DNA of 64,000 bases from Paeniglutamicibacter antarcticus (GTDB taxonomy: Bacteria > Actinomycetota > Actinomycetes > Actinomycetales > Micrococcaceae): positions 1-64,000 of the forward strand of contig NZ_CZJT01000097.1 of NCBI RefSeq assembly GCF_900010755.1, written 5' to 3'. Made by a program: the position numbers and the translations under genes. Positions 46,013 through 54,329 of the stretch are shown in pieces. Numbering within the stretch: the stretch's first letter is position 1; the number at the start of each line of letters is the position of its first letter. The notes beneath the pieces were generated by a model. The model worked only from the letters and a program-made list of their open reading frames with translations. It had not been told where the DNA came from and did no database searches.

Positions 46013-46824
46013 GCGGTGAACTGGTTTTGTGGCCAGTGCCCTCGCTGACGCATTACCGCGGCAAGGGTGTCTGCCCTGTCGCTCATGATTCCGTCGACAC
46101 CAAGGTCCAACAGCCGGTGCATGTCCGGCGCTTCGTTCACAACCCAAACATGCACCTGGATTCCAGCCGCGTGCGCGCGGCGTATGAACCTCTGGGTGAC
46201 AACGGGAAATTTCCCCTGCGACTCCGGCACCTGAAGGGCCGCGAAACCGCCCAGGCCGAGTTTGGGCAACCTCATGACCTTGCCCAGCAAGGTTGCTGCC
46301 GCGACCCCGACGAAGCCCGGGCTTGTGGCCACGGGTCGGCTGAGCATTTTTTGTGCGGCAGCCTGGTGGGCCCCGGAGAACGACGCCACCAACACCCGGT
46401 CGTGTGCCCGGTGCTTTTCCAGCAACGCAGCCAAATGCGCGGCGCTTTGCCCATCCTTTAGATCCACGTTGATGTGGGCTTGCGGGAATTCGACCAGAAG
46501 CTGTTCAAAGGTGGGAATTCCTTCCCCAGCAACCCGAAACGCCGCCAATTGTGCCGCCGTATAGTCGGATATTTTTCCAGAAACACCCGCAACCCTGAGC
46601 AGAGTTTCATCATGGAAAACCATCAACACACCATCGGCACTGGTGTGCACGTCGGTTTCCAGGTAGCGGAAACCCAACTCCCACGCCGCGCGGAAGGCCC
46701 TAAGTGTGTTCTCCTCGCCATGCGGGGAAAACCCGCGGTGGGAGAACGCTATCGGTTGTCCTTCAAGCTCCCCGCCATGTGTATTGAGCAGGTAGGGATC
46801 CGAACCAACGCGAGGTGGAGTCAT
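46009..46824 (-). CDS. Glycerophosphodiester phosphodiesterase
   Basis: 271 residues, no signal peptide. Family signatures: FSHRGFSPHGEENTLRAFRA at the start with the catalytic His-Arg, FRYLETDVHTSADGVLMVFH with the metal-binding Glu and Asp and the second catalytic His, and HVWVVNEAPDMHRLLDLGVD near the end. It hydrolyses glycerophosphodiesters to glycerol 3-phosphate and an alcohol, in the cytosol as far as the sequence shows. The ATG at 46824 is chosen for its AAAGG site; another ATG is two codons upstream. It is the last of a three-gene minus-strand set. Confidence 0.92.
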   Translation of the reverse strand: MTPPRVGSDPYLLNTHGGELEGQPIAFSHRGFSPHGEENTLRAFRAAWELGFRYLETDVHTSADGVLMVFHDETLLRVAGVSGKISDYTAAQLAAFRVAGEGIPTFEQLLVEFPQAHINVDLKDGQSAAHLAALLEKHRAHDRVLVASFSGAHQAAAQKMLSRPVATSPGFVGVAAATLLGKVMRLPKLGLGGFAALQVPESQGKFPVVTQRFIRRAHAAGIQVHVWVVNEAPDMHRLLDLGVDGIMSDRADTLAAVMRQRGHWPQNQFTA

Positions 46825-46845
46825 GGACATGCCTTTGTTTAGCAG

Positions 46846-47676
46846 TTACAGGTTGGGGCCGGGGATTGACTTGGAAGCAAGGATTTCCTCGATGACCCGG
46901 GCAACCCCGTCTTCTTCAACGCCGGGAGCCAGGTGGGCCGCTGCTTTGAGTGCGCTGGGGTGCCCCGAAGCCATGGCGTAGCCATGGCCAGCCCAAGAGA
47001 GCATTTCAAGGTCGTTTGGCATATCACCGAAGGCGGCAACCCCGTCGGGGCCGATCCCAAGACCTTGGGCGTATTCGGATAACGTCACTGACTTGTTGAT
47101 GTTCGCATGTGCCATTTCAAGAAGGGAAACATCTTTCGCCGAGTGTGTCACCGTGACCAATGAAGAGAGTTCCCCTGCAACGGCTGCCATGAAGTCGTCA
47201 GCACTTCGGGTCCGCGACTTGGCCAGGAACTTGACTACACCGTGTTCAAGAATCAGTTCGGAGTGCAAATCCAGTGGTTCAAACCGAGAAATGAGTTCGA
47301 TCTCATGGGGCTCCGCGAATCCTGCTTCAAGGTGCAGGCCACGAGTGGTTTCTGCGGCGAACGTTGCGCTTGGTTCGGCACGCGTGATGATTTCGCGGGC
47401 GCGTCGAAGGACCTCCATGTCAATGGTCTGCGCCCACAAGAGTTTTTCAGCTTCAAGGTCGTAGAGCACTGCCCCGTTTGAACAGATAACTGTTCCAAGG
47501 TGTCCGAATGCCTCCCGAACGGGACCCAACCAACGAAAGGGACGCCCGGTCACGAAGACCACGTTGATTCCGCTTTCCCGGGCGGCTTGGAATGCTTCGA
47601 CGGTGCGCGGCGAAATTGTTCCGTCTTCGCGGATGATGGTTCCATCCAGATCGCTGGCGATCAAACGCACATTCAT
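46846..47676 (-). CDS. HAD-superfamily (Cof-type) phosphatase
   Basis: 276 residues. Motif I is LIASDLDGTIIREDGTISPR at residues 5-24, motif II VVFVTGRPFRWLGPV, and motif IV VAAFGDMPNDLEMLSWAG. It belongs to the same subfamily as the protein encoded at 19589 but is not a close copy. The likely substrate is a sugar phosphate; its neighbours, a PfkB kinase and a glycerophosphodiesterase, suggest carbohydrate turnover. Confidence 0.87.
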   Translation of the reverse strand: MNVRLIASDLDGTIIREDGTISPRTVEAFQAARESGINVVFVTGRPFRWLGPVREAFGHLGTVICSNGAVLYDLEAEKLLWAQTIDMEVLRRAREIITRAEPSATFAAETTRGLHLEAGFAEPHEIELISRFEPLDLHSELILEHGVVKFLAKSRTRSADDFMAAVAGELSSLVTVTHSAKDVSLLEMAHANINKSVTLSEYAQGLGIGPDGVAAFGDMPNDLEMLSWAGHGYAMASGHPSALKAAAHLAPGVEEDGVARVIEEILASKSIPGPNL

Positions 47677-47697
47677 GGGGAAGTGCAGCCTTTCAGG

Positions 47698-48609
47698 CTA
47701 AAAGATTTCGGCACGGAACGGGGGGTTTGCGCCTTCGCGTGAAACAGTGACCGCAGCGGCCCTCGAAGCGTAATCGAGGATCTCCTCCAGGGTCCCGGTA
47801 TCCAGTTTGTGTAGTTTTTCGCGCTGGCCGCTGCCGAGCAGTTCGCGGTCGGCCAGTGCGGAAAGCATTGCTGAAATGAAGGTATCCCCTGCTCCCACGG
47901 TGTCTGCAACATCGACGACCGGGGCCGAAGCGCGGGCAGTCCCGGCCGCCACGAGTCCCCAGGAACCGCGCGAACCGTAAGTTACAACGATCATCGCCGG
48001 CCCAAGTGCCAGCCACGCGTCAGCCGTGGCTTCGACACTTCGATGCGGGTAAAGCCACTCCAGATCGGAATCCGAGGCACGCACCACGTCGGCAAGCGCA
48101 ATGGAACGTTCAACCTTGGCGACGGCCTCTGCATGGTCGGTAATCAACGAGGGCCGGATATTCGGATCATAAGAGATCGTGGCATGCGGGCGTGCCCGTT
48201 CAATGAGCTGCAGTACTTTCTGCGCGCCGGGCTCCACCATTGTCGCCAACGACCCTGTATGCACGACCTGTGCCCCGGCAAGCGCCGGGTTTTCCGCGGC
48301 AAGTTGCGGCAAGTCCCACAGCAGGTCGAAGGTGTAGGTTGCGGCGCCCGCGGGGTCAAGGATGCCCCGGGCTGTGGATGTCGGGTGATTGTCTTGGCCA
48401 CAGATGTGCTGGACGTTGTTGGCGTCAAGGTGCTGCTGGATCATCCGGCCGTATTCGTCATCGCCCCAACGACCGACAAACGTCACTGGGTGTCCAAGCC
48501 GGGCCAGCCCGACTGCGACATTCAACGGGCTGCCGCCAACAAAGGAACGGGGTGCGCTGATGCCGCCCGAAAGCACGTCGACCAAGGCTTCGCCAATGAC
48601 CGTTAGCAC
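47698..48609 (-). CDS. PfkB-family carbohydrate kinase (fructokinase-like)
   Basis: 303 residues. LTVIGEALVDVL opens the fold, and FVGGSPLNVAVGLARLGHPV is the sugar-site GG signature. The C-terminal VADTVGAGDTFISAMLSAL carries the catalytic aspartate and anion hole. Most similar in pattern to fructokinases. The GTG at 48609 has a GAGGAG ribosome site and matches where the family begins; a TTG nine codons earlier, preceded by TATATT and six bases, is an alternative leaderless start. It is upstream of the HAD and glycerophosphodiesterase genes. Confidence 0.88.
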   Translation of the reverse strand: MLTVIGEALVDVLSGGISAPRSFVGGSPLNVAVGLARLGHPVTFVGRWGDDEYGRMIQQHLDANNVQHICGQDNHPTSTARGILDPAGAATYTFDLLWDLPQLAAENPALAGAQVVHTGSLATMVEPGAQKVLQLIERARPHATISYDPNIRPSLITDHAEAVAKVERSIALADVVRASDSDLEWLYPHRSVEATADAWLALGPAMIVVTYGSRGSWGLVAAGTARASAPVVDVADTVGAGDTFISAMLSALADRELLGSGQREKLHKLDTGTLEEILDYASRAAAVTVSREGANPPFRAEIF

Positions 48610-48684
48610 ATCCTGCTCCTCATCAATTTGATTCAAGCCTTCAATATACCGTTTACTGCCCGGTGAATAGGGTTTTTTGTGAGA

Positions 48685-49488
48685 CTACTCGCCACCGAAC
48701 CCGACAGATTCAAACTTTGCCAGGGCATCGACGCACATTAGCCAGGCTTCATCCCCCGGGGTGATCAGCCCGTAGTGGTCCCCCTCGAATTCAACGTAAT
48801 CCACGCGCGACCCCGAGACCATGGCCCGCCGGGCAAAATCCCTGCCCATTTCCACGGGAACGTCCTCATCCAGGGTTCCGTGAAGCATCACCAAAGGGAT
48901 TTCCAACGGAACCCGCTGCGCAGGATCCGCCCACCCCCAGCTTTCGGGGTCTTGATCCGGTGTGCATCGCATCAACACCCGTGCTGCGTTCTTGCTAAGA
49001 CCCAGGGATTCGGCCATGGCCAGGTCAAGTACCCCTGCCTGGGAAATTACTGCGTCCAGGCATATCCGGCCGGGCGAGAGCGCTCCGGGTGCATTTTGTG
49101 GCAGCTTGTGCCGCTGGGCAGCCCACAAGGCCAGGTGACCGCCCGCGGAATGCCCAATCCCCACTCGCGGCCCGGTTTCAAGCCCGGCGCCTTCGAGTGC
49201 GGAGTCCAGTGCGTCAAGTCCTGCAGCAACGTCAAGGAATGTTTCGGGCCACCCGCCGTCGCCTCCATCGGTACGCCGGTACTCAAGGTTCCACACCACG
49301 TAACCACGTTCGCACAGGTCGTTGGCTAGCGGACGCCCGTATTCGGCGCCATAGGCCTGGCGCCAGAAACCTCCGTGGACGATGATCGCGATGGTGGCAT
49401 GGCTCCGTTGTGCTGGGATCCACAGTTCAGCGTATTGGCTTGGATGGTCCCCGTAATCAAAGCGTCGGTGTGTGCAGGAGGAATCCAC
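48685..49488 (-). CDS. Alpha/beta hydrolase (esterase, kynurenine formamidase-like)
   Basis: 267 residues. The oxyanion segment IIVHGGFWRQAYG has the HGGxW pattern seen in BD-FAE and kynurenine formamidase-type esterases. The nucleophile elbow is GIGHSAGGHLALW (about 128-140), with a likely acid in LHGTLDEDVPVEMG and histidine in EFEGDHYGLI. No signal peptide is present. The substrate is unknown; no kynurenine pathway genes are nearby. The GTG start overlaps the upstream stop (TAGTG). Confidence 0.83.
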   Translation of the reverse strand: MDSSCTHRRFDYGDHPSQYAELWIPAQRSHATIAIIVHGGFWRQAYGAEYGRPLANDLCERGYVVWNLEYRRTDGGDGGWPETFLDVAAGLDALDSALEGAGLETGPRVGIGHSAGGHLALWAAQRHKLPQNAPGALSPGRICLDAVISQAGVLDLAMAESLGLSKNAARVLMRCTPDQDPESWGWADPAQRVPLEIPLVMLHGTLDEDVPVEMGRDFARRAMVSGSRVDYVEFEGDHYGLITPGDEAWLMCVDALAKFESVGFGGE

Positions 49489-50297
49489 TAGTGCCCCGGG
49501 AACTCCGGGGCGCGCTTGGCAACAAACGCGGCACGCCCTTCAACCGAATCCTCGGTTGCAAAGGCCTTCATGAAGGAACGAACCTCGGCTTCGAGCCCGT
49601 CAACAACGTTTAGCCCGGAAATCTCGTTGATTGCGTTTTTTGAGTTGGCCACGGCGGTCGGCGCCTTGCCGGCGATTTCCTCGACGGTTTTCAGTGCGCC
49701 GGCCAGCAGTGCTTCAACGTCATCGAATACCTGGTTGACAAGCCCAATGCGCAAGGCCTCTGCTGACTTGATCCGGCGGCCGGTGTAGATCAATTCGCGG
49801 GCCATGCCGATGCCCACCCGCTGTTGCAAGCGAACGGATCCGCCGAAGCCGGGAACCAATCCTAGGCTTACTTCCGGTTGTCCGAAGCTCGCATTTGCCG
49901 AGGCATAAAGGAAGTCGCAGGCCATCGCGAGTTCGCAGCCGCCACCCAACGCAAATCCATTGACCGCTGCGATGACCGGGACCGGAAGTGCCTCAAGACG
50001 CAGGGTCACTTCGTGCATGCGGCGGCCATAGACCGCCGCTGCCTCGGGATCCATGGAGTTCATCTCCACGATGTTTGCGCCGGCAACAAAAGATTTTTCG
50101 CCGGCACCCGTGACGATGACACCACGTACTGGCCACTGGGAATCCTGGCCGAGGTTTCCCAGAACTCCTGTAAGCGCATGAAGGTCTTCAACGACTGCCG
50201 AGGCCAGCGCGTTAAGCGATTCCGGCCGGTTAATTGTCACTAACAGCGCATTGCCCCGCTGTTCAACCAGCAGCGTTTGATAAGTTCCGAAATCCAT
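49488..50297 (-). CDS. Enoyl-CoA hydratase/isomerase family protein
   Basis: 269 residues of the crotonase fold. SFVAGANIVEMNSMDPE forms the CoA/oxyanion loop, and GFALGGGCELAMACDFLYAS is the signature. Both catalytic glutamates of the hydratase type are present in ASFGQPEVSLGLVPGFGG and MARELIYTG. So it is probably active in fatty-acid or amino-acid beta-oxidation. The ATG at 50297 follows AAGGGAG at good spacing. It is translationally coupled to the alpha/beta hydrolase. Confidence 0.9.
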   Translation of the reverse strand: MDFGTYQTLLVEQRGNALLVTINRPESLNALASAVVEDLHALTGVLGNLGQDSQWPVRGVIVTGAGEKSFVAGANIVEMNSMDPEAAAVYGRRMHEVTLRLEALPVPVIAAVNGFALGGGCELAMACDFLYASANASFGQPEVSLGLVPGFGGSVRLQQRVGIGMARELIYTGRRIKSAEALRIGLVNQVFDDVEALLAGALKTVEEIAGKAPTAVANSKNAINEISGLNVVDGLEAEVRSFMKAFATEDSVEGRAAFVAKRAPEFPGH

Positions 50298-50360
50298 GTG
50301 CACTCCCTTGTGATTGCTGTCTCATTCCAGCGTCTCATGAGTCGTGTGCAGTCAGGGGCT

Positions 50361-50400
50361 CGGTCCCGGCGTGTCAGCTTTCGTCAATTGGGCCGGGACC
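50361..50400. terminator. Hairpin downstream of the LysR-domain gene
   Basis: Arms GGTCCCGGC (50362-50370) and GCCGGGACC (50392-50400), with a long loop. It lies 20 bases after the stop at 50420 on the minus strand; the better T run is on the plus-strand side. Confidence 0.5.
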
Positions 50401-50419
50401 TCGTTTTCCTGCGTGAGAT

Positions 50420-51172
50420 TTAGCGTTTTCCGCTGCGTCCAGCCGGCTTTCCTCCGCGCTTTGCCGAGGAGCGCGCCGCGGACTTTTGCTTGGACTTCGC
50501 CTTCTTGACGTCCTTGGCCTGTTGCGACTGGGCGCTTTGGCGACGCTTGCGCGCCACTTCTGCCTCATCCTGCTGCTTTTGGGCCACGGATGCCTGTCGT
50601 GAGGAGTTCTCGCCGCGGCCACGGACCACGCCAACGAATTCCGAAATCACCGGATCATCCGGATCATCGCCCAGCGGGGCCAGCCATGCGATGCCAATGC
50701 TGGTTGTTGGAACATCGGAAAGTTCCTTATGGATGACGTCTTTACGGTGGTGCAGACGCGCAACGCTCAGTGGCAGCACCAGCAGTCCGGCCCCCGATCC
50801 GCAAACCTCCATGGCCATGGCCGTCCCCCCGATTTCCTCGGGGTAGTCGGCAAGGTCCAGGAAGGACTGGTCAGCAAGATCGGCTAGCGCAACTGGCTCG
50901 TCAACGAGCTCGAGATCACTGTCCTTTGCACCGCACACCACGTGTTCTTCGTCGTAGAGCGGAATGACATGGATCTTGGGGGTCTTCGGCGATTCCCCGG
51001 TCTTGAACCTGACGAAAACGGCGTCAGATTCCTGACTGCCGAGCCTTCCCAGGATCTCTTCCCCGTCATAACGGAGCGCCGTTAGAGGGTTTTGGGGATA
51101 ACGTTCATTCCAGCGCGTGAGCCATTTGCCGGGGGTGACCCCCGGTACATAGGCAATTTTTAGTCCTACCAC
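50420..51172 (-). CDS. HTH-less LysR-type effector-domain protein with basic tail
   Basis: 250 residues. The body is a LysR substrate-binding-like domain: LKIAYVPGVTPGKWLTRWNE, AVFVRFKTGES and VIPLYDEEHVVCG, then VCGSGAGLLVLPLSVARLHH. The N-terminal DNA-binding helix-turn-helix of LysR proteins is absent; the sequence starts directly with the first effector-domain strand. From about residue 190 a Gln-, Lys-, Arg- and Ala-rich tail runs to the end and could bind nucleic acid. The GTG at 51172 has TACGCT six bases upstream. It diverges from the DUF5997 gene. The function is unknown. Confidence 0.78.
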   Translation of the reverse strand: MVGLKIAYVPGVTPGKWLTRWNERYPQNPLTALRYDGEEILGRLGSQESDAVFVRFKTGESPKTPKIHVIPLYDEEHVVCGAKDSDLELVDEPVALADLADQSFLDLADYPEEIGGTAMAMEVCGSGAGLLVLPLSVARLHHRKDVIHKELSDVPTTSIGIAWLAPLGDDPDDPVISEFVGVVRGRGENSSRQASVAQKQQDEAEVARKRRQSAQSQQAKDVKKAKSKQKSAARSSAKRGGKPAGRSGKR

Positions 51173-51201
51173 TACCCCAGCGTACCGGTACGCTTGGGGA
51201 T
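51173..51201. promoter_or_regulatory. Palindromic divergent promoter with two leaderless -10 boxes
   Basis: AGCGTACCGGTACGCT (51179-51194) is a perfect 16-bp palindrome. Each half supplies a TACGCT -10 box pointing outward: on the plus strand 51189-51194 then seven bases to the ATG at 51202, on the minus strand 51184-51179 then six bases to the GTG at 51172. Flanking CCCC and GGGG extend the symmetry. One RNA polymerase or one dimeric protein bound here would affect both genes. Confidence 0.65.
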
Positions 51202-51588
51202 ATGAGTGAGAAAACCCCACAGAGCATGAAGCCGGCAACTGCCGCAAAGAAACTGGGCATCTACCTGCCCGCAGCTCCGGCCGAGTTCCAGGAGAACCCG
51301 GTCACCCGCGAGGCCTTCGATGAATTGCTGGCCAACGCCCCGGCATGGCTGGAAGAATTGCGCGCCAACGGCCCGCACCCGCGCCCGGTTGTTGCCCACA
51401 AGCTCAACGTTTCAATCGCCGGATTGGCCCGCGCCGAAATGACCGAGGCCCTGACCACAGCGCAGATCGAAGCCTTGCTTGCGGATCGTCCCGATTGGCT
51501 TCAGCAGGAGCGCGCCTCACTGGCTGCGGTCCGTGCCGAAGAGAAGCGTGTTAGTGAAGCTGCGGCCGCCAAGGGCGACCGCAGCTAA
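51202..51588 (+). CDS. DUF5997 family protein
   Basis: 128 residues, soluble. KPATAAKKLGIYLPAAPAEF, TREAFDELLANAPAWLEELR and PRPVVAHKLNVSIAGLARA are the features of DUF5997, a small actinobacterial family without assigned function. The middle segment with VAHKLNVSIAGLARA could form a helix-turn-helix-like pair. The C-terminus is a helix rich in Arg, Ala and Glu. It diverges from the LysR-domain gene across 29 bases; I recall this gene pair as recurrent in Arthrobacter-type genomes. It converges on the universal stress gene. Confidence 0.78.
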   Translation: MSEKTPQSMKPATAAKKLGIYLPAAPAEFQENPVTREAFDELLANAPAWLEELRANGPHPRPVVAHKLNVSIAGLARAEMTEALTTAQIEALLADRPDWLQQERASLAAVRAEEKRVSEAAAAKGDRS

Positions 51589-51612
51589 CCACACGCCATA
51601 AAGGGGTGTTGT

Positions 51613-52044
51613 CTACTTCACTGTCTTAACAATGTAGACATCGCAAGGGGCTGCGTGCGCCACGGAAGTGGCCACGGAGCCAAGCACACGACCCAGGCCC
51701 TTCATGCCGACGTTGCCAACAACGATCATGGTGGCGTTGAGACGCTCGGCCTCGGAAACCAGTACTTCCTGTGGTTTGCCGTGGGCAGCGGAAGCGCTGA
51801 CCGTAGCTGAGGGTTCCGTGACCCGCAGGCTTGCAGCACACTGTTCGGCAAGCTTTTCTGCCTGCTCTGCATCGTCAAGGATCCAGGTGTCTGTACCGAT
51901 CTTGACGACCTCGGTGTTGTCCGAAGCATGCGCAGTCACTACGACAAGCTCTGCACCCATCTTCACTGCGATACCCGCAGCACGTTCGGCCGCGCGCTGT
52001 GCCGTTTCGCTGCCATCTACGCCAACGATGATGATTTCTGCCAT
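51613..52044 (-). CDS. Universal stress protein (UspA family)
   Basis: 143 residues, one Usp domain. IIIVGVDGSETAQRAAERAA at the N-terminus and VVGNVGMKGLGRVLGSVATS near the end form the ATP-binding G-2x-G-9x-G-(S/T) pattern, so it is probably of the ATP-binding type. Such proteins help survival in growth arrest. An AAGGAG ribosome site precedes the ATG. Confidence 0.92.
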   Translation of the reverse strand: MAEIIIVGVDGSETAQRAAERAAGIAVKMGAELVVVTAHASDNTEVVKIGTDTWILDDAEQAEKLAEQCAASLRVTEPSATVSASAAHGKPQEVLVSEAERLNATMIVVGNVGMKGLGRVLGSVATSVAHAAPCDVYIVKTVK

Positions 52045-52105
52045 GTTCTAACGCTCCTTGTGTTTGTTGCCACGTATCGCGGCAGGGTGTGTTTGGTAAA
52101 TCTGG

Positions 52106-52804
52106 TTAGGAAACATTCTCTTTGAGGAACCCTACGGCCCGGCTCCAGGCCAACTGCGCCGCTTCCTTGCGGTAGTTGCCGGCAGGATTCTGATCATTGT
52201 GGAATGCATGTGCTGCATCGTAGTAGTAGAACGTGACATCCGCACCCGATTCCTGGCGGATCTGTTGTTCTTGGGCGCGAGCCTGTTCCACCGGATAGAA
52301 AGCATCGTGTTCGGCGTAATGGCCCTGGATGCTGGCAGCGACGCCCGTGTAGCTCTCCGGAACGCCTTGACCTACACCATAGAACGGCACTGCTGCAGCG
52401 ATCTTTTCACCTTGTTGCGCCGCGAGAGCCAGTACAAATCCGCCGCCCATGCAGAACCCTATGGTTCCAACCTTGTGGCTGGTCACTGCGTCAAGGGCCA
52501 GCAGGTATTCAACCGCACCGGCAAGCAGGTCCGCGCCGGTTTCCGCGGGAAGATCACTCATCATTTGCGCGGCTTCGGCCCCGTCATGGGTGATCCAGCC
52601 GCCCATCAAATCCGGTGCCAGAGCTACAAAACCCTCAGCGGCCAGCCGGTCGGCTACATCCCGAATGTGGTCGGTAAGCCCCCACCATTCCTGGATCACG
52701 ATGATTCCCGGACCATTGCCGCCCTCGGGCAGCGCCAGGTAGCCATGGGCTGTCTGGCCCTTGGAGGGAAAAGAAACATTCTGGTGCGGTGTCTTTGACG
52801 CCAT
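52106..52804 (-). CDS. Dienelactone hydrolase family protein
   Basis: 232 residues. GIIVIQEWWGLTDHIRDVAD is the family opening. The nucleophile is cysteine in VGTIGFCMGGGFVLALAA (about residue 123), with the acid in HYAEHDAFYPVE and the histidine in DAAHAFHND. Members open dienelactones in aromatic breakdown, but many housekeeping members have other roles, and no aromatic pathway is nearby. The ATG at 52804 is chosen because the upstream extension lacks family similarity. The 249 bases to the aquaporin gene hold only presumed promoters. Confidence 0.88.
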   Translation of the reverse strand: MASKTPHQNVSFPSKGQTAHGYLALPEGGNGPGIIVIQEWWGLTDHIRDVADRLAAEGFVALAPDLMGGWITHDGAEAAQMMSDLPAETGADLLAGAVEYLLALDAVTSHKVGTIGFCMGGGFVLALAAQQGEKIAAAVPFYGVGQGVPESYTGVAASIQGHYAEHDAFYPVEQARAQEQQIRQESGADVTFYYYDAAHAFHNDQNPAGNYRKEAAQLAWSRAVGFLKENVS

Positions 52805-53053
52805 TCTTGCCTGCCCCTGTCCTATTCGTGCATCAGCACGTTGAAAACCTTGAACACCACCCAGTCTATGCATCGAGTCGATCGAATCACCGGATTTGCG
52901 GGCAATTTCGGGGCTCTTTTGATCACATAGACATTTGTTTTCATTAAAAATCATGAAGAAACGCCACATTTAGGGTAGTTGTAAATCGGCTTTGCCAATA
53001 GTCTTGATCGTGTAAATAGCCTGCATCAACTTCTAAATTTGGGAGCATTCACA

Positions 53054-53812
53054 ATGACTCATAAGATGTCATCCCGATTGATCGCCGAGTTCCTCGGCAC
53101 CTTTGTACTGGTTTTTGGTGGCTGCGGCGCAGCCATCTTCTCGGCCAAAGTTATTTCCACAAACACAATCAACATGGGCATTGGATTCCTCGGCGTCGCC
53201 TTGGCCTTCGGCCTGACCGTTTTGGTCATGGTCTACGCCGTTGGCTACATTTCCGGAGGTCATTTCAACCCCGCAGTAACCTTCGGTGCAGCACTTGCCG
53301 GACGCGTTGAGTGGAAGGCAGTTCCGGCCTACATGATCACTCAGGTAGTTGGCGCCTCCCTTGCCGGTTTGGCACTCTTTGCCATTGCCTCGGGCAAGGA
53401 CGGCTTCAGCGCCGTTGAATCGGGCTTCGCCTCCAATGGCTACGGCGATCGCTCCCCTGACGGCTACAGCTTGGTTTCGGCACTACTTGTGGAAATCATC
53501 CTCACCGCCGTGTTCCTATATGTAATCCTGGGCGCAACCGACAAGCGCGCACCATTGGGCTTTGCGGGTTTGGCTATCGGCCTTTGCCTTACGCTGATCC
53601 ACTTAATTGCCATCCCGGTGACCAACACCTCCGTCAACCCGGCACGGTCACTGGGTGTCGCCTGGTTCGCTGGCCCCGAAGCGCTTGGCCAAGTTTGGCT
53701 CTTCATCCTGGCCCCCTTGGTTGGAGCTGGCATCGCCGGCATCACGTACCCAATGCTTTTTGCTTCCCCCGTGGTTGAAAAGGCAATGGCAGCAAAGGCC
53801 AAAAGGAAGTAA
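53054..53812 (+). CDS. aqpZ: Aquaporin (AqpZ-like)
   Basis: 252 residues with six membrane helices and the two half-helix motifs [16 protein letters not shown] and [15 protein letters not shown]. The serine-leucine after NPAR, rather than aspartate as in glycerol facilitators, and the overall pattern fit a water channel of the AqpZ type. It would equilibrate water across the cytoplasmic membrane under osmotic change. GGGAG lies 10 bases before the ATG. Confidence 0.88.
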   Translation: MTHKMSSRLIAEFLGTFVLVFGGCGAAIFSAKVISTNTINMGIGFLGVALAFGLTVLVMVYAVGYISGGHFNPAVTFGAALAGRVEWKAVPAYMITQVVGASLAGLALFAIASGKDGFSAVESGFASNGYGDRSPDGYSLVSALLVEIILTAVFLYVILGATDKRAPLGFAGLAIGLCLTLIHLIAIPVTNTSVNPARSLGVAWFAGPEALGQVWLFILAPLVGAGIAGITYPMLFASPVVEKAMAAKAKRK

Positions 53813-53846
53813 CCGGTAGAAGCACGGCTCCTTAGGCGAAGTTCAC

Positions 53847-53887
53847 CCCGGGGGGGATTCACAGCCACATAGCTGTCAATTCCCCGG
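53847..53887 (+). terminator. Compound hairpin after aqpZ
   Basis: An outer stem CCCGGGG...CCCCGGG with ATT/AAT, and an inner ACAGC/GCTGT stem with a 6-base loop, 34 bases after the aqpZ stop. No T run follows. The region 53888-53922 holds nothing else. Confidence 0.5.
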
Positions 53888-53922
53888 GAAACCTGGCCGC
53901 CACAAGGGTTGAATCTGGGCAC

Positions 53923-53956
53923 AAAAAATCCCCGATCCTTAGACCGGGGATTTTTT
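53923..53956. terminator. Bidirectional terminator between aqpZ and tRNA-Leu
   Basis: Arms AAAAAATCCCCG (53923-53934) and CGGGGATTTTTT (53945-53956) around a 10-base loop. The A and T runs give a T tail on both strands. It lies 8 bases beyond the 3' end of the tRNA gene on the minus strand. Confidence 0.9.
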
Positions 53957-53963
53957 CAATATG

Positions 53964-54046
53964 TGCGCGAGGGGGGACTTGAACCCCCACGCCCTTACGA
54001 GCACTGGCACCTGAAGCCAGCGCGTCTACCATTCCGCCACTCGCGC
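53964..54046 (-). tRNA. tRNA-Leu (CAG anticodon)
   Basis: 83 bases on the minus strand. The acceptor arms GCGCGAG and CTCGCGC pair fully. The D-loop contains AATGGTAGAC, the anticodon stem-loop is CTGGC-TTCAGGT-GCCAG giving CAG, and the variable arm is long with GTGCTCGTAAGGGC, as expected for leucine. The T-loop is GTTCAAGTC. CCA is not encoded. A tRNA-Leu at this spot beside fhaA is also found in Mycobacterium. Confidence 0.96.
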
Positions 54047-54091
54047 ATATTCACTTCTGCTTTAGCCGTTGACTTCAGCAGCGAGAACAAT

Positions 54092-54120
54092 CATATACAT
54101 GACTTGCCCCAAATGACCAA
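54092..54120 (-). promoter_or_regulatory. Promoter of tRNA-Leu
   Basis: On the minus strand -35 TTGGTC (54115-54120), a 17-base spacer and -10 TATATG (54092-54097), so transcription would start near 54085, about 40 bases before the mature tRNA. The rest of 54121-54329 should carry the fhaA operon promoter, for which TAGTAT near 54234 is only a weak candidate. Confidence 0.55.
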
Positions 54121-54329
54121 TCGAGGGAGAGTATGTGATCAGCGCCACGCCACTGCAACCAAAAAGCCAAGTTGTTCGTTGCCCATAAAGGGGCAATTTT
54201 GAGCACATTTCATCCCACATATAGGCAAGACCAGTAGTATCGAAGATGGTGTTGAGCATCAGCGAGCTGCACCAGGTTGCCCGATAACGGCGCAACCACA
54301 CAAATGGAACCATGGAAGGGAGCAAAGCG

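Noticed and set aside
46846..47676. Recent duplication of the HAD phosphatase at 19589-20440
   Set aside because: The two share family motifs only; the sequences between motifs are clearly different.
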